Positions 1-4,568 of a stretch of DNA of 5,675 nt are shown one piece after another. Every line of letters begins with the position of its first letter. The first letter of the stretch is position 1. The stretch covers positions 1-5,675 of the forward strand of contig JBDRGC010000313.1 in assembly GCA_043818215.1 (NCBI GenBank), written 5' to 3'. The position numbers were made by a program, and so were the translations under genes. This DNA comes from JBDRGC01 sp043818215 (lineage in GTDB: Bacteria > Chloroflexota > Anaerolineae > Anaerolineales > UBA11858). The notes beneath the pieces are model-generated. The model was not told where the DNA came from and searched no databases. It saw only the letters and a program-made list of their open reading frames with translations.

Positions 1-61
1 CATGTCCCCCGCTCCCCCGCCCCCCCCCGCACCCCTCGCCCCCCCGCACCCCCGCCCCCGC
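1..61. repeat. C-rich low-complexity tract
   Basis: Nearly pure C broken by GC steps every 6 to 10 bases (G at 4, 11, 19, 29, 38, 46, 54 and 60), roughly of the form YCCCCGC with slippage. The minus strand is therefore a run of G-tracts of four to nine and could form G-quadruplexes. It lies directly downstream of the minus-strand HAD gene and merges at 62 into ACG-containing heptads. It looks like a decayed or slipped version of the heptanucleotide repeats elsewhere in the window, but the period is not strictly 7. It runs off the left edge, so its full extent is unknown. Confidence 0.7.
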
Positions 62-82
62 TTCACACTCCACGCCCCACGT
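62..82. repeat. ACG-type heptanucleotide repeat, three units
   Basis: Three contiguous 7-mers, TTCACAC, TCCACGC and CCCACGT, fit the consensus YYYACGY found again at 903-964 and 1032-1066. The stop codon of the HAD gene (63-65, TGA on the minus strand) lies in the first unit, so the last residues of that protein are repeat-encoded. Confidence 0.6.
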
Positions 83-746
83 CCATGACACTCGCTCTTA
101 AAATCACCTCTCTCAATGACATGTCTTCCAGCGAATCCAGCCGCAAATCTGCGTGATCCAGAGGCAGTTGACGGGTGAGGGGGTTGGGCACGGCCACACA
201 AAAGATGCCCGCTCGTTTGGCTGCCGTCACCCCGTTGGGAGAATCTTCGAAAACGATGGCTTCTTCGGGACGCAGCGCCAATGACTCAAGCGCCAGCAAA
301 TACAAAGCCGGATCAGGTTTTGTGCGTGCGACATCATCTGAGCAATGCACCACTTCGAAGTGTGCCAGCAACCCCAAACGGGTCAGATTCCCTGCCACCC
401 AATCCCGAGACGAGCTGGAGGCAATCCCTAGTTTCAGTCCCATTCGTTGGGCTTCAGCAATACTCGTCTCCACCCCGGGCAGGATAGGCTGCGTTTCTAC
501 CAAATCGATCTCCCGCTGAAGACGTCTGGGGGTCAGAACGTCCTTGTCCAGCGAGCGGCCTAAATGATGCTCTAATCTTTGGAAGGGGTCGAAATGCTCG
601 ATATTCGATGTACCGATAATCAAAGCCCACTCATCGAATGGCAGGTCAGCATCGAACTCCTGGTACAGTTCCAACCAGGATTGGTAAACCGGCCCCTCCG
701 TTTCCAGAATCAAACCATCGAAATCGAAAATTAAACCGCGAATCAT
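63..746 (-). CDS. HAD-superfamily hydrolase, subfamily IA (beta-phosphoglucomutase-like)
   Basis: A complete 227-residue protein, normal length for small HAD phosphatases and phosphomutases. All four HAD motifs are visible: motif I DFDGLILETE with nucleophile Asp8 and acid/base Asp10; motif II serines at 110-113 in GIASSSS; motif III Lys143 in KPDP; motif IV VFEDSPNG with Glu167-Asp168 for Mg2+. Residues about 15-85 form the helical C1 cap expected between motifs I and II. Members hydrolyse or isomerise small phosphorylated metabolites, often sugar phosphates, in the cytosol through an aspartyl-phosphate; the substrate cannot be read from sequence. The ATG is preceded by AGGAGA (751-756, minus strand) at good spacing, supporting this start. 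The last nine or so residues (SVMDVGRGV) lack the family's usual ending and are mostly encoded by heptad repeat, so the original stop was probably lost or displaced. Gene identity is secure at superfamily level. Confidence 0.92.
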   Translation of the reverse strand: MIRGLIFDFDGLILETEGPVYQSWLELYQEFDADLPFDEWALIIGTSNIEHFDPFQRLEHHLGRSLDKDVLTPRRLQREIDLVETQPILPGVETSIAEAQRMGLKLGIASSSSRDWVAGNLTRLGLLAHFEVVHCSDDVARTKPDPALYLLALESLALRPEEAIVFEDSPNGVTAAKRAGIFCVAVPNPLTRQLPLDHADLRLDSLEDMSLREVILRASVMDVGRGV

Positions 747-790
747 ATAGTCTCCTGAGGGTGTTTATTAGTTGGGGGAGAGTTAGTTAA

Positions 791-823
791 CCACGGATTA
801 CACAGATTTACACGGATTTTTTT
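791..823. repeat. CGGAT-type short dispersed repeat
   Basis: A short run in which CACGGATT, ACAGATTT and ACACGGATTTT follow one another at 9 to 11 bp spacing, ending in seven T. Its core AGATTTACACGGATTTT matches GGATTTACGCGGATTTT in the large inverted repeat at 1649-1747 (read on the minus strand) at 15 of 17 positions, so both belong to one repeat family. It sits about 45 bp upstream of the HAD start. No promoter function is evident. Confidence 0.55.
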
Positions 824-869
824 GCTTTATTCCCAGTGATGGTGTGCCCTTTGGGTACATACTTGGTTA

Positions 870-1035
870 CGTCCGGACGCTCCGCTACGATTCGGGGGCT
901 TCGTCACACCTCGCGCCCTACGTCCCACGCTCTAAGTCCAAGTCTCACGTTTCACTCATCACGAAGCCCGCCGAATGAATTCGGGGGCTGGTACAGGAAA
1001 CATGCTGAAGCATGTTGAGACGAGCGTCCGCTCTA
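870..1035. other. Nested inverted repeats, possible branched RNA or DNA element
   Basis: Seen directly: CGTCCGGACG at 870-879 is a perfect palindrome. CGGACGCTC (874-882) is the exact reverse complement of 1022-1030. ATTCGGGGGCTTCGT (890-904) pairs with 961-976 apart from one bulged base. AACATGC and GCATGTT (999-1005, 1010-1016) make a 7-bp stem with a TGAA loop, and GAGCG/CGCTC (1022-1026, 1029-1033) is a tight palindrome. Together these could form a three-way junction. An alternative is a local hairpin 965-976 with 979-989, also closed by TGAA, which excludes the 890-904 helix. The apex of the long arm holds ACG-type heptads (903-964). The element lies in the 747-1060 gap between two minus-strand genes. 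It could be a dispersed palindromic repeat, a structured RNA, or a transcript-end structure for the four-Cys gene; no family is recognised. Confidence 0.45.
903..964. repeat. ACG-type heptanucleotide repeat, degenerate array
   Basis: Read in sevens this stretch gives GTCACAC, CTCGCGC, CCTACGT, CCCACGC, TCTAAGT, then one 6-base unit CCAAGT, then CTCACGT, TTCACTC and ATCACGA. Most units fit YYYACGY or a one- or two-base variant. It occupies the apical loop of the inverted repeat 890-904/961-976. There is no coding capacity of note. Confidence 0.5.
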
Positions 1036-1066
1036 CGCTCCACGCTTCACGCATCACGTTTCACGC
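1032..1066. repeat. ACG-type heptanucleotide repeat, five units
   Basis: Five uninterrupted 7-mers: TCTACGC, TCCACGC, TTCACGC, ATCACGT, TTCACGC. The TGA stop of the four-Cys gene (1061-1063, minus strand) is part of the last unit. Same family as 62-82 and 903-964. Confidence 0.7.
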
Positions 1067-1408
1067 ATCCATCGAGCGGATATGTTTCTGGTAGGCTTGG
1101 ATCAAGTTTTTCTCGATGGTAGTATGAAGCTCGGTTTGCTGGTGGGGGTTCTGCTTCGCATAACGAAACACTCTCTCTACACAGCGGCTGCAAAGAAAAT
1201 AACCGATCAACACTCCGCGTTCCCGGTAAATGAAGGCGTTTAGCGATATTGCTGCTTCACCCTTGAAATTCACATTATCAATTTCGCTACCACACCCGGG
1301 GCAGGCATCGCCATCGTTGAACCAATAGGCCTTGATCGCTTTCCCGAACTGCGCTTTCGCTTGCTGAAACATTTGTGCCATAAGATCGTTTGGGTGTTGG
1401 TTGTTCAT
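1061..1408 (-). CDS. Small four-cysteine (zinc-ribbon-like) protein, unknown function
   Basis: A 115-residue protein I do not recognise as a named family. Two CxxC pairs, CPGC at 36-39 and CSRC at 73-76, are separated by 33 residues, a spacing that fits a zinc ribbon or similar metal-binding knuckle; zinc binding is inferred. Before the first pair is a Gln/Lys/Ala-rich helix (about 9-27); after the second a basic, hydrophilic helical tail (about 77-111). There is no signal peptide or membrane segment, so it is probably cytosolic. An upstream in-frame ATG at 1463-1465 would add 19 residues, but AGAGGAGAT (1415-1423) lies just ahead of the MNNQHP start, which decides for 1408. The final residues and stop come from ACG-type heptads. 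It is divergently oriented to rsmG and separated from the HAD gene by 314 bp, so probably monocistronic. The strong RBS and intact Cys pairs argue for a real gene. Confidence 0.75.
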   Translation of the reverse strand: MNNQHPNDLMAQMFQQAKAQFGKAIKAYWFNDGDACPGCGSEIDNVNFKGEAAISLNAFIYRERGVLIGYFLCSRCVERVFRYAKQNPHQQTELHTTIEKNLIQAYQKHIRSMDA

Positions 1409-1414
1409 GTGGCT

Positions 1415-1423
1415 ATCTCCTCT
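1415..1423 (-). promoter_or_regulatory. Strong Shine-Dalgarno site of the four-Cys gene
   Basis: On the minus strand this reads AGAGGAGAT, an extended match to the anti-Shine-Dalgarno sequence, followed by AGCCAC and the ATG at 1408. It fixes the start at MNNQHP and rules against the longer reading from 1465. Confidence 0.85.
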
Positions 1424-1476
1424 AACTTGAGTTTCGGATAAGAACAGTCGAGCAAAAGTCGGCAAGCCGATTAGGA

Positions 1477-1482
1477 ATTATA
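1477..1482 (-). promoter_or_regulatory. Candidate -10 box for the four-Cys gene
   Basis: A perfect TATAAT on the minus strand, 69 bases upstream of the chosen ATG, would give a leader of roughly 60 nt containing the Shine-Dalgarno site. No convincing -35 hexamer is visible at 16-18 bp and there is no TG extension, so this is a plausible but unproven promoter. Confidence 0.4.
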
Positions 1483-1554
1483 ACTGGGTTGAGGGTAAAA
1501 GCCGAGGTTTCATCATGCGGGGGAGCGATCAAAATCTGACTACGCCTGCTGGAG

Positions 1555-1574
1555 CGCAGGGATTGCGCCCTGCG
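1555..1574. other. GC-rich 7-bp hairpin flanked by GGAGCG copies
   Basis: CGCAGGG (1555-1561) and CCCTGCG (1568-1574) form a perfect 7-bp stem with loop ATTGCG. The hexamer GGAGCG occurs three times around it (1522-1527, 1551-1556, 1575-1580). No T-run follows on either strand, so it is not a typical intrinsic terminator. It lies in the 1409-1802 divergent gap, of which 1484-1648 otherwise shows nothing I can name. Confidence 0.4.
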
Positions 1575-1648
1575 GGAGCGAGTGCAATGCAGTTCTATCA
1601 ACAGGATTTTGAGCAATTACTTCAGATTGCTGCAGGAAGTTGAGTGCC

Positions 1649-1747
1649 TAGAACGCGGATGACGCGGATAAGACGGATTTCCGCGGATCCCAATAATTTA
1701 AATTAAAATCCGCGTAAATCCGTTTGATCCGCGTCATCCGCGTTCTA
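1649..1747. repeat. Large imperfect inverted repeat built from CGGAT 9-mers
   Basis: Arms 1649-1688 and 1708-1747 are reverse complements at 37 of 40 positions, separated by a 19-bp AT-rich spacer. Each arm is itself a run of 9-base units carrying CGGAT (GCGGATGAC, GCGGATAAG, ACGGATTTC and so on). It could extrude as a cruciform or fold as a long RNA hairpin. It sits between the divergent promoters of the four-Cys gene and rsmG, ending about 20 bp before the rsmG -35. The mismatches are three isolated positions, so the arms are recent or maintained. No open reading frame or transposase is associated with it; it looks like a dispersed intergenic palindrome rather than an insertion sequence. 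Confidence 0.85.
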
Positions 1748-1766
1748 TTTGCCATCTGGCTAAGCA

Positions 1767-1795
1767 CTTACAAATCATCCTCTTCCCGGTATAAT
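1767..1795 (+). promoter_or_regulatory. Sigma70-type promoter of rsmG, predicted leaderless
   Basis: CTTACA (1767-1772, four of six matches to TTGACA) and a perfect TATAAT (1790-1795) are separated by exactly 17 bp. The rsmG ATG begins at 1803, seven bases after the -10 box, where transcription would normally start. There is no Shine-Dalgarno sequence in TCACCCCT just upstream. The simplest reading is a leaderless rsmG mRNA starting at or one to two bases before the A of the ATG. Confidence 0.75.
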
Positions 1796-1802
1796 CACCC
1801 CT

Positions 1803-2513
1803 ATGAACCAACTCGCTCAAGAATTTCACACACTTTCAGGAATCTCGCTCTCGTCCTGGCAATTGGCCGCTTTGCAAGTCTATGCCCAGGAATTGGCCGT
1901 CTGGAATGCAAATCACAACCTGACAGCGATCCGCGATCCGGAAAAGATGCGGGTGAAACATTTTTTAGATTCTCTCAGCGCTTACCTGGCGATGCGCGGC
2001 TCGACTATGGACCGGGTAGTGGATGTGGGAACCGGAGCCGGGTTCCCAGGTTTGCCGCTGAAGATACTCTGCCCGCAAATGAAATTGACCTTAGTGGAAT
2101 CGGTGGGGAAAAAGGTCGCATTTTGCCGGCATATCGTAGACCGGCTAAACCTGAAAAATGTGGAAGTAATTCAGGCCAGGGTGGAGACACTATGTAAACA
2201 AACCGCTTACCGAGAGCAGTACGATTGGGCTTTGGCACGTGCCGTGGCGGTGATGCCGGTGTTGCTGGAATATCTGCTGCCGTTGGTGCAGGTGGGAGGC
2301 CAGGTGCTGGCGATGAAAGGAGAAAGCGCTCCCGCGGAGACCCATTCTGCAGAGCGCGCGGCTCAGATTCTGGGCGGCCATCTGCGCCAGTTGACTCTGG
2401 TGACACTGCCGGGGGTTGTGGAGGAACGCTATCTTGTAGTGGTGGATAAAGTGGCAGCTACGCCGGAGAAATACCCCCGTCGGGTGGGGATACCGTCGAA
2501 GAGGCCGTTGTAG
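1803..2513 (+). CDS. rsmG: 16S rRNA (guanine-N7)-methyltransferase RsmG
   Basis: RsmG (GidB) transfers a methyl group from S-adenosylmethionine to N7 of G527 (E. coli numbering) in the 530 loop of 16S rRNA; its loss is known to give low-level streptomycin resistance. The 236-residue protein is complete and of usual family length. Visible features: NLTAI at 39-43, KHFLDSL at 52-58, the glycine-rich SAM motif VVDVGTGAGFPGLPLKI at 72-88, Glu99 in LTLVES ending the second strand, RAVA at 146-149, MKG at 171-173, and the hallmark C-terminus YPRRVGIPSKRPL at 224-236. The ATG matches the expected N-terminus; no Shine-Dalgarno precedes it and the promoter sits immediately upstream. It is the only plus-strand gene here and converges on recF with 31 bp between stops. 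rsmG is often next to mnmG or parA-parB; here it is not. Identity is certain. Confidence 0.97.
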   Translation: MNQLAQEFHTLSGISLSSWQLAALQVYAQELAVWNANHNLTAIRDPEKMRVKHFLDSLSAYLAMRGSTMDRVVDVGTGAGFPGLPLKILCPQMKLTLVESVGKKVAFCRHIVDRLNLKNVEVIQARVETLCKQTAYREQYDWALARAVAVMPVLLEYLLPLVQVGGQVLAMKGESAPAETHSAERAAQILGGHLRQLTLVTLPGVVEERYLVVVDKVAATPEKYPRRVGIPSKRPL

Positions 2514-2518
2514 CAGTC

Positions 2519-2567
2519 AGGGGTTAGGAGATAGGGATTAGGAGCTAGGTGTTTGCGGTTAGGGGTG
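2519..2567. repeat. AGG-type heptanucleotide array spanning the recF stop
   Basis: Seven units in register: AGGGGTT, AGGAGAT, AGGGATT, AGGAGCT, AGGTGTT, TGCGGTT, AGGGGTG, degrading towards the recF side. Same family and orientation as the longer array at 3767-3934. It begins 5 bp after the rsmG stop and runs into recF: the recF stop (2545-2547, TAG on the minus strand) and the last residues, PLTANT, are made of repeat sequence. Confidence 0.8.
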
Positions 2568-3765
2568 TTTGTACTCTGCCCGCCTGAACGTGCCAAAGAC
2601 TGGCTTTTTCGACGAACTCGGCGGTAAACAGGTCTAGATCGGTGGTGGTCAGCAAAGTTTGTTCGCTCTCGGCCAAACGGGTCAGCAAATCAACCCGGCG
2701 GCGGGGGTCTAATTCAGCCAGAACTTCATCCAGCAGCAGCACCGGCCAATGGCCGGTTTTACCTTTCATCCAGGCGACTTCGGCCATTTTGAGAGACAGC
2801 ATGGCGGTGCGAATCTGGCCGCGCGAGCCATAAGTGCCCAAATCAACGCCGTTAGCCAAAAACCGGAGTTCGTCCCGGTGAGGCCCTATGGTGGTTTGAC
2901 CTCGGGCAATCTCTTCGCGGCGGAGCTTGATCATAGCTTTCTGAAAGCCCTGGGCGATCTCTTCTGTGGAAAAGTTAGTGCGGTTTAGTGGGGTATCCAG
3001 GAGTAGCGGAAACTGACCGGGGGGCTGAGGAACAGGATCATAAGCGGGACTATAGGCCAACCTCAGCACTTCGTCCCCGCGGGTAAGCTCGTGGTGGATC
3101 ATTGCCGCCAGACCTTCGATTTCCTGGATGGCGTGAATTCGGGCCTGGATGATGATTGCTCCGGCTGTGACGACCTGCTTGTCCCAATAGGAGAGTTGGT
3201 CGGGGTCGCCGCCGCGCTCGTTGAGCAACTTGAGCAACGCGTTGCGCTGGCTGATGGCTTTGTTGTAAACCGAGAGCGCTGAGGCGTGATGGGGGATGGT
3301 TTGTGACAATGCCAGACTAAGGTAACGGCGGCGCTCTGACGGAGAACCCTCGACCACTCTCAACATTTGGGGGAGAAAGAGCACTGTGTTGAAATGTCCA
3401 ATCGCCTCGTTGGCTTTGCGTATGGTGCCATCCAGCAATATCTCTTTGCGGACGCGGGATGAGCCATTTATACCGTTACTTTCTTGGATGATGCGCACTT
3501 CGAGGTGGTGTGATTTGCCCCCGCGTTTGTAATCTGCCACAATCCGCCCGACTGCCAGAGGCTCTTTCCCCGCGATGAAATTGATCACTTGGCGGTCGCT
3601 GCTGGCGTGAAAGGATGTGAAAGTCGAGAGGAAATAGATCGCTTCCAGCAGGCTGGTTTTGCCCTGGGCGTTATCCCCGACCAGCAAAATATTTCCGCGC
3701 GGTATGTCGACATCCAGGCGAGAGAAATTGCGGAAGTCTGTGAGGGCGAAGTGGGTGAGGTACAT
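2545..3765 (-). CDS. recF: DNA replication and repair protein RecF
   Basis: RecF is an SMC-like ATPase that, with RecO and RecR, loads RecA at single-strand gaps. The 406-residue protein is slightly longer than the common 360-390. Visible: N-terminus THFALTDFRNFSRLDVDI, Walker A GDNAQGKT at 30-37, the RecF-specific EGSPSERRRYLS at 139-150, GPHRDEL at 294-300, ABC signature YGSRGQIR at 312-319, Walker B and D-loop PVLLLDEVLAELD at 341-353. All catalytic motifs are intact. The ATG is fixed by alignment to the usual RecF start, yet no Shine-Dalgarno precedes it: the upstream bases are heptad repeat. The last six or so residues and stop are also repeat-derived. It follows def (minus strand) across a 293-bp array and probably depends on read-through from there. 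It is not next to dnaA, dnaN or gyrB within this window, unlike the classical order. Confidence 0.96.
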   Translation of the reverse strand: MYLTHFALTDFRNFSRLDVDIPRGNILLVGDNAQGKTSLLEAIYFLSTFTSFHASSDRQVINFIAGKEPLAVGRIVADYKRGGKSHHLEVRIIQESNGINGSSRVRKEILLDGTIRKANEAIGHFNTVLFLPQMLRVVEGSPSERRRYLSLALSQTIPHHASALSVYNKAISQRNALLKLLNERGGDPDQLSYWDKQVVTAGAIIIQARIHAIQEIEGLAAMIHHELTRGDEVLRLAYSPAYDPVPQPPGQFPLLLDTPLNRTNFSTEEIAQGFQKAMIKLRREEIARGQTTIGPHRDELRFLANGVDLGTYGSRGQIRTAMLSLKMAEVAWMKGKTGHWPVLLLDEVLAELDPRRRVDLLTRLAESEQTLLTTTDLDLFTAEFVEKASLWHVQAGRVQTPLTANT

Positions 3766-3766
3766 T

Positions 3767-3934
3767 GGGGATTGGGGGCTAGGGATTAGGGATCAGGGAT
3801 TAGGGACTAGGGATCAGGGACTAGGGATTAGGGATCAGGGACTAGGGATCAGGGACTAGGGATTAGGGGTTAGGAGTTAGGGGTTAGGGGTTAGGAGCTA
3901 GGGGTTAGGAGTTAGGGGTTAGAGGTTAGAGAGA
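3767..3934. repeat. AGG-type heptanucleotide array, 24 units
   Basis: Twenty-four consecutive 7-bp units with no insertion or deletion. The first 14 are mostly AGGGATT, AGGGATC and AGGGACT; the next nine are AGGGGTT, AGGAGTT, AGGAGCT and AGAGGTT; the last is AGAGAGA. Consensus AGGRRYY. Variation is confined to certain positions and is mostly transition (A/G, C/T). Fifteen successive units (3767-3871) carry three or more G, an ideal spacing for G-quadruplex on the plus strand, the recF template strand. It starts one base before the recF ATG. It resembles the short tandemly repeated heptanucleotides of cyanobacteria in period, not necessarily by descent. Confidence 0.97.
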
Positions 3935-3939
3935 AACTT

Positions 3940-4058
3940 CAATCTCCAACCTCCAACCTCCAATCTCCAATCTCCAACCTCCAACCTCCAACCTCCAACC
4001 TCCAATCTCCAATCTCCAACCTCCAACCTCCAATCTCCAACCTCCAACCTCCAATCCC
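3940..4058. repeat. CAAYCTC heptanucleotide array, 17 units
   Basis: Exactly 17 uninterrupted 7-bp units, CAACCTC or CAATCTC, with only the last (CAATCCC) deviating. The array ends on the base before the def stop codon (TAA on the minus strand, 4059-4061). Only one position varies in 16 of 17 units (C/T at the fourth base), so it is more homogeneous than its neighbour. It is pyrimidine-rich on the plus strand, opposite to 3767-3934, from which it is separated by just AACTT. The reverse complement, GAGRTTG, resembles the AGGRRYY family in a shifted register. Confidence 0.97.
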
Positions 4059-4568
4059 TTAATCGATGAGTGCCTTTTCTTCTTCGGTCACCGGTTCCCA
4101 GACGCGCAGAGCGTGATCGGTGAAGAGTATTCCGCGCAGGTGGTCTACCTCATGCTGGAAAATGCGTGACAGCCAGCCCTTTGCTTTGATCTTGACCGGC
4201 TGCCCGCGGCGGTTGAGGCCATTCACGGTGACGGAGTAAGATCTCTCCACATCACCGACCAGCCCGGGGACGGAGAGGCAGCCCTCGGTCCCGGTAACCA
4301 GGTCCCGAGATGGACGCGAGATTTCGGGGTTGACGAGGGTGTAGAGTTTCGGGAGTACCGTCTCGTCTTCTTCGTCGCCGAATTCCACCACGATCACTTG
4401 CAAGGATATATTCACCTGAGGCGCTGCCAGCCCAACGCCGGGAGCCTCCCGCATAATTTCAACCATATCATCGATCAAGATTTGCAGCTGGGGACCAAAA
4501 TCAGTGACTTTTCGGGCCGTGCGCCGCAGTGTGGGATGGAGGGTGGTTATGATTTCGCGTAAGGGCAT
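4059..4568 (-). CDS. def: Peptide deformylase
   Basis: Removes the formyl group from the N-terminal methionine of new proteins at the ribosome exit, using Fe2+ (or another divalent metal). From the ATG at 4568 the protein is 169 residues, standard for the family. All three signature motifs are intact: motif 1 GVGLAAPQ at 44-51 with Gln51; motif 2 EGCLS at 95-99 with metal ligand Cys97; motif 3 QHEVDHLRG at 138-146 with ligands His139 and His143 and catalytic Glu140. A TTG four codons upstream (4578-4580) is in frame, but ATG followed by PLREI is the family-like start; only a weak GGA lies at suitable distance. It starts 50 bp after the PH-domain gene and is probably in one operon with it and with recF beyond the repeat arrays. 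def is often next to fmt; no fmt is present here. Confidence 0.96.
   Translation of the reverse strand: MPLREIITTLHPTLRRTARKVTDFGPQLQILIDDMVEIMREAPGVGLAAPQVNISLQVIVVEFGDEEDETVLPKLYTLVNPEISRPSRDLVTGTEGCLSVPGLVGDVERSYSVTVNGLNRRGQPVKIKAKGWLSRIFQHEVDHLRGILFTDHALRVWEPVTEEEKALID

Noticed and set aside
811..823. T-run after the CGGAT repeat as an intrinsic terminator
   Set aside because: No stable GC-rich stem precedes it and no plus-strand gene lies upstream.
836..1018. Plus-strand 60-codon frame in the intergenic repeat region
   Set aside because: Encoded by heptads and inverted repeats, Ser/Thr/Pro-rich by composition, with no RBS.
1422..1616. Minus-strand 64-codon frame upstream of the four-Cys gene
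   Set aside because: Contains the promoter and RBS region of the real gene and a hairpin; no protein-like features.
1649..1747. Terminal inverted repeats of an insertion sequence
   Set aside because: Only 19 bp lie between the arms, with no transposase frame and no clear target-site duplication.
1724..2197. Plus-strand 157-codon frame overlapping the start of rsmG
   Set aside because: It lies in another frame over rsmG, begins inside the inverted repeat, and lacks any recognisable domain; RsmG motifs in the other frame are unequivocal.
3659..3859. Plus-strand open frame running into the AGG array, giving a GLGIRDQ-type repeat peptide
   Set aside because: It overlaps recF antisense and the repeat part is a by-product of a 7-bp period read in threes; no RBS or protein-like composition.
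3767..3934. Telomere or chromosome end
   Set aside because: The TTAGGG-like look is superficial; the array is internal between bacterial genes and varies in sequence from unit to unit.
3767..4058. CRISPR array
   Set aside because: Units are contiguous 7-mers with no 25-40 bp repeats or unique spacers, and no cas gene is present.
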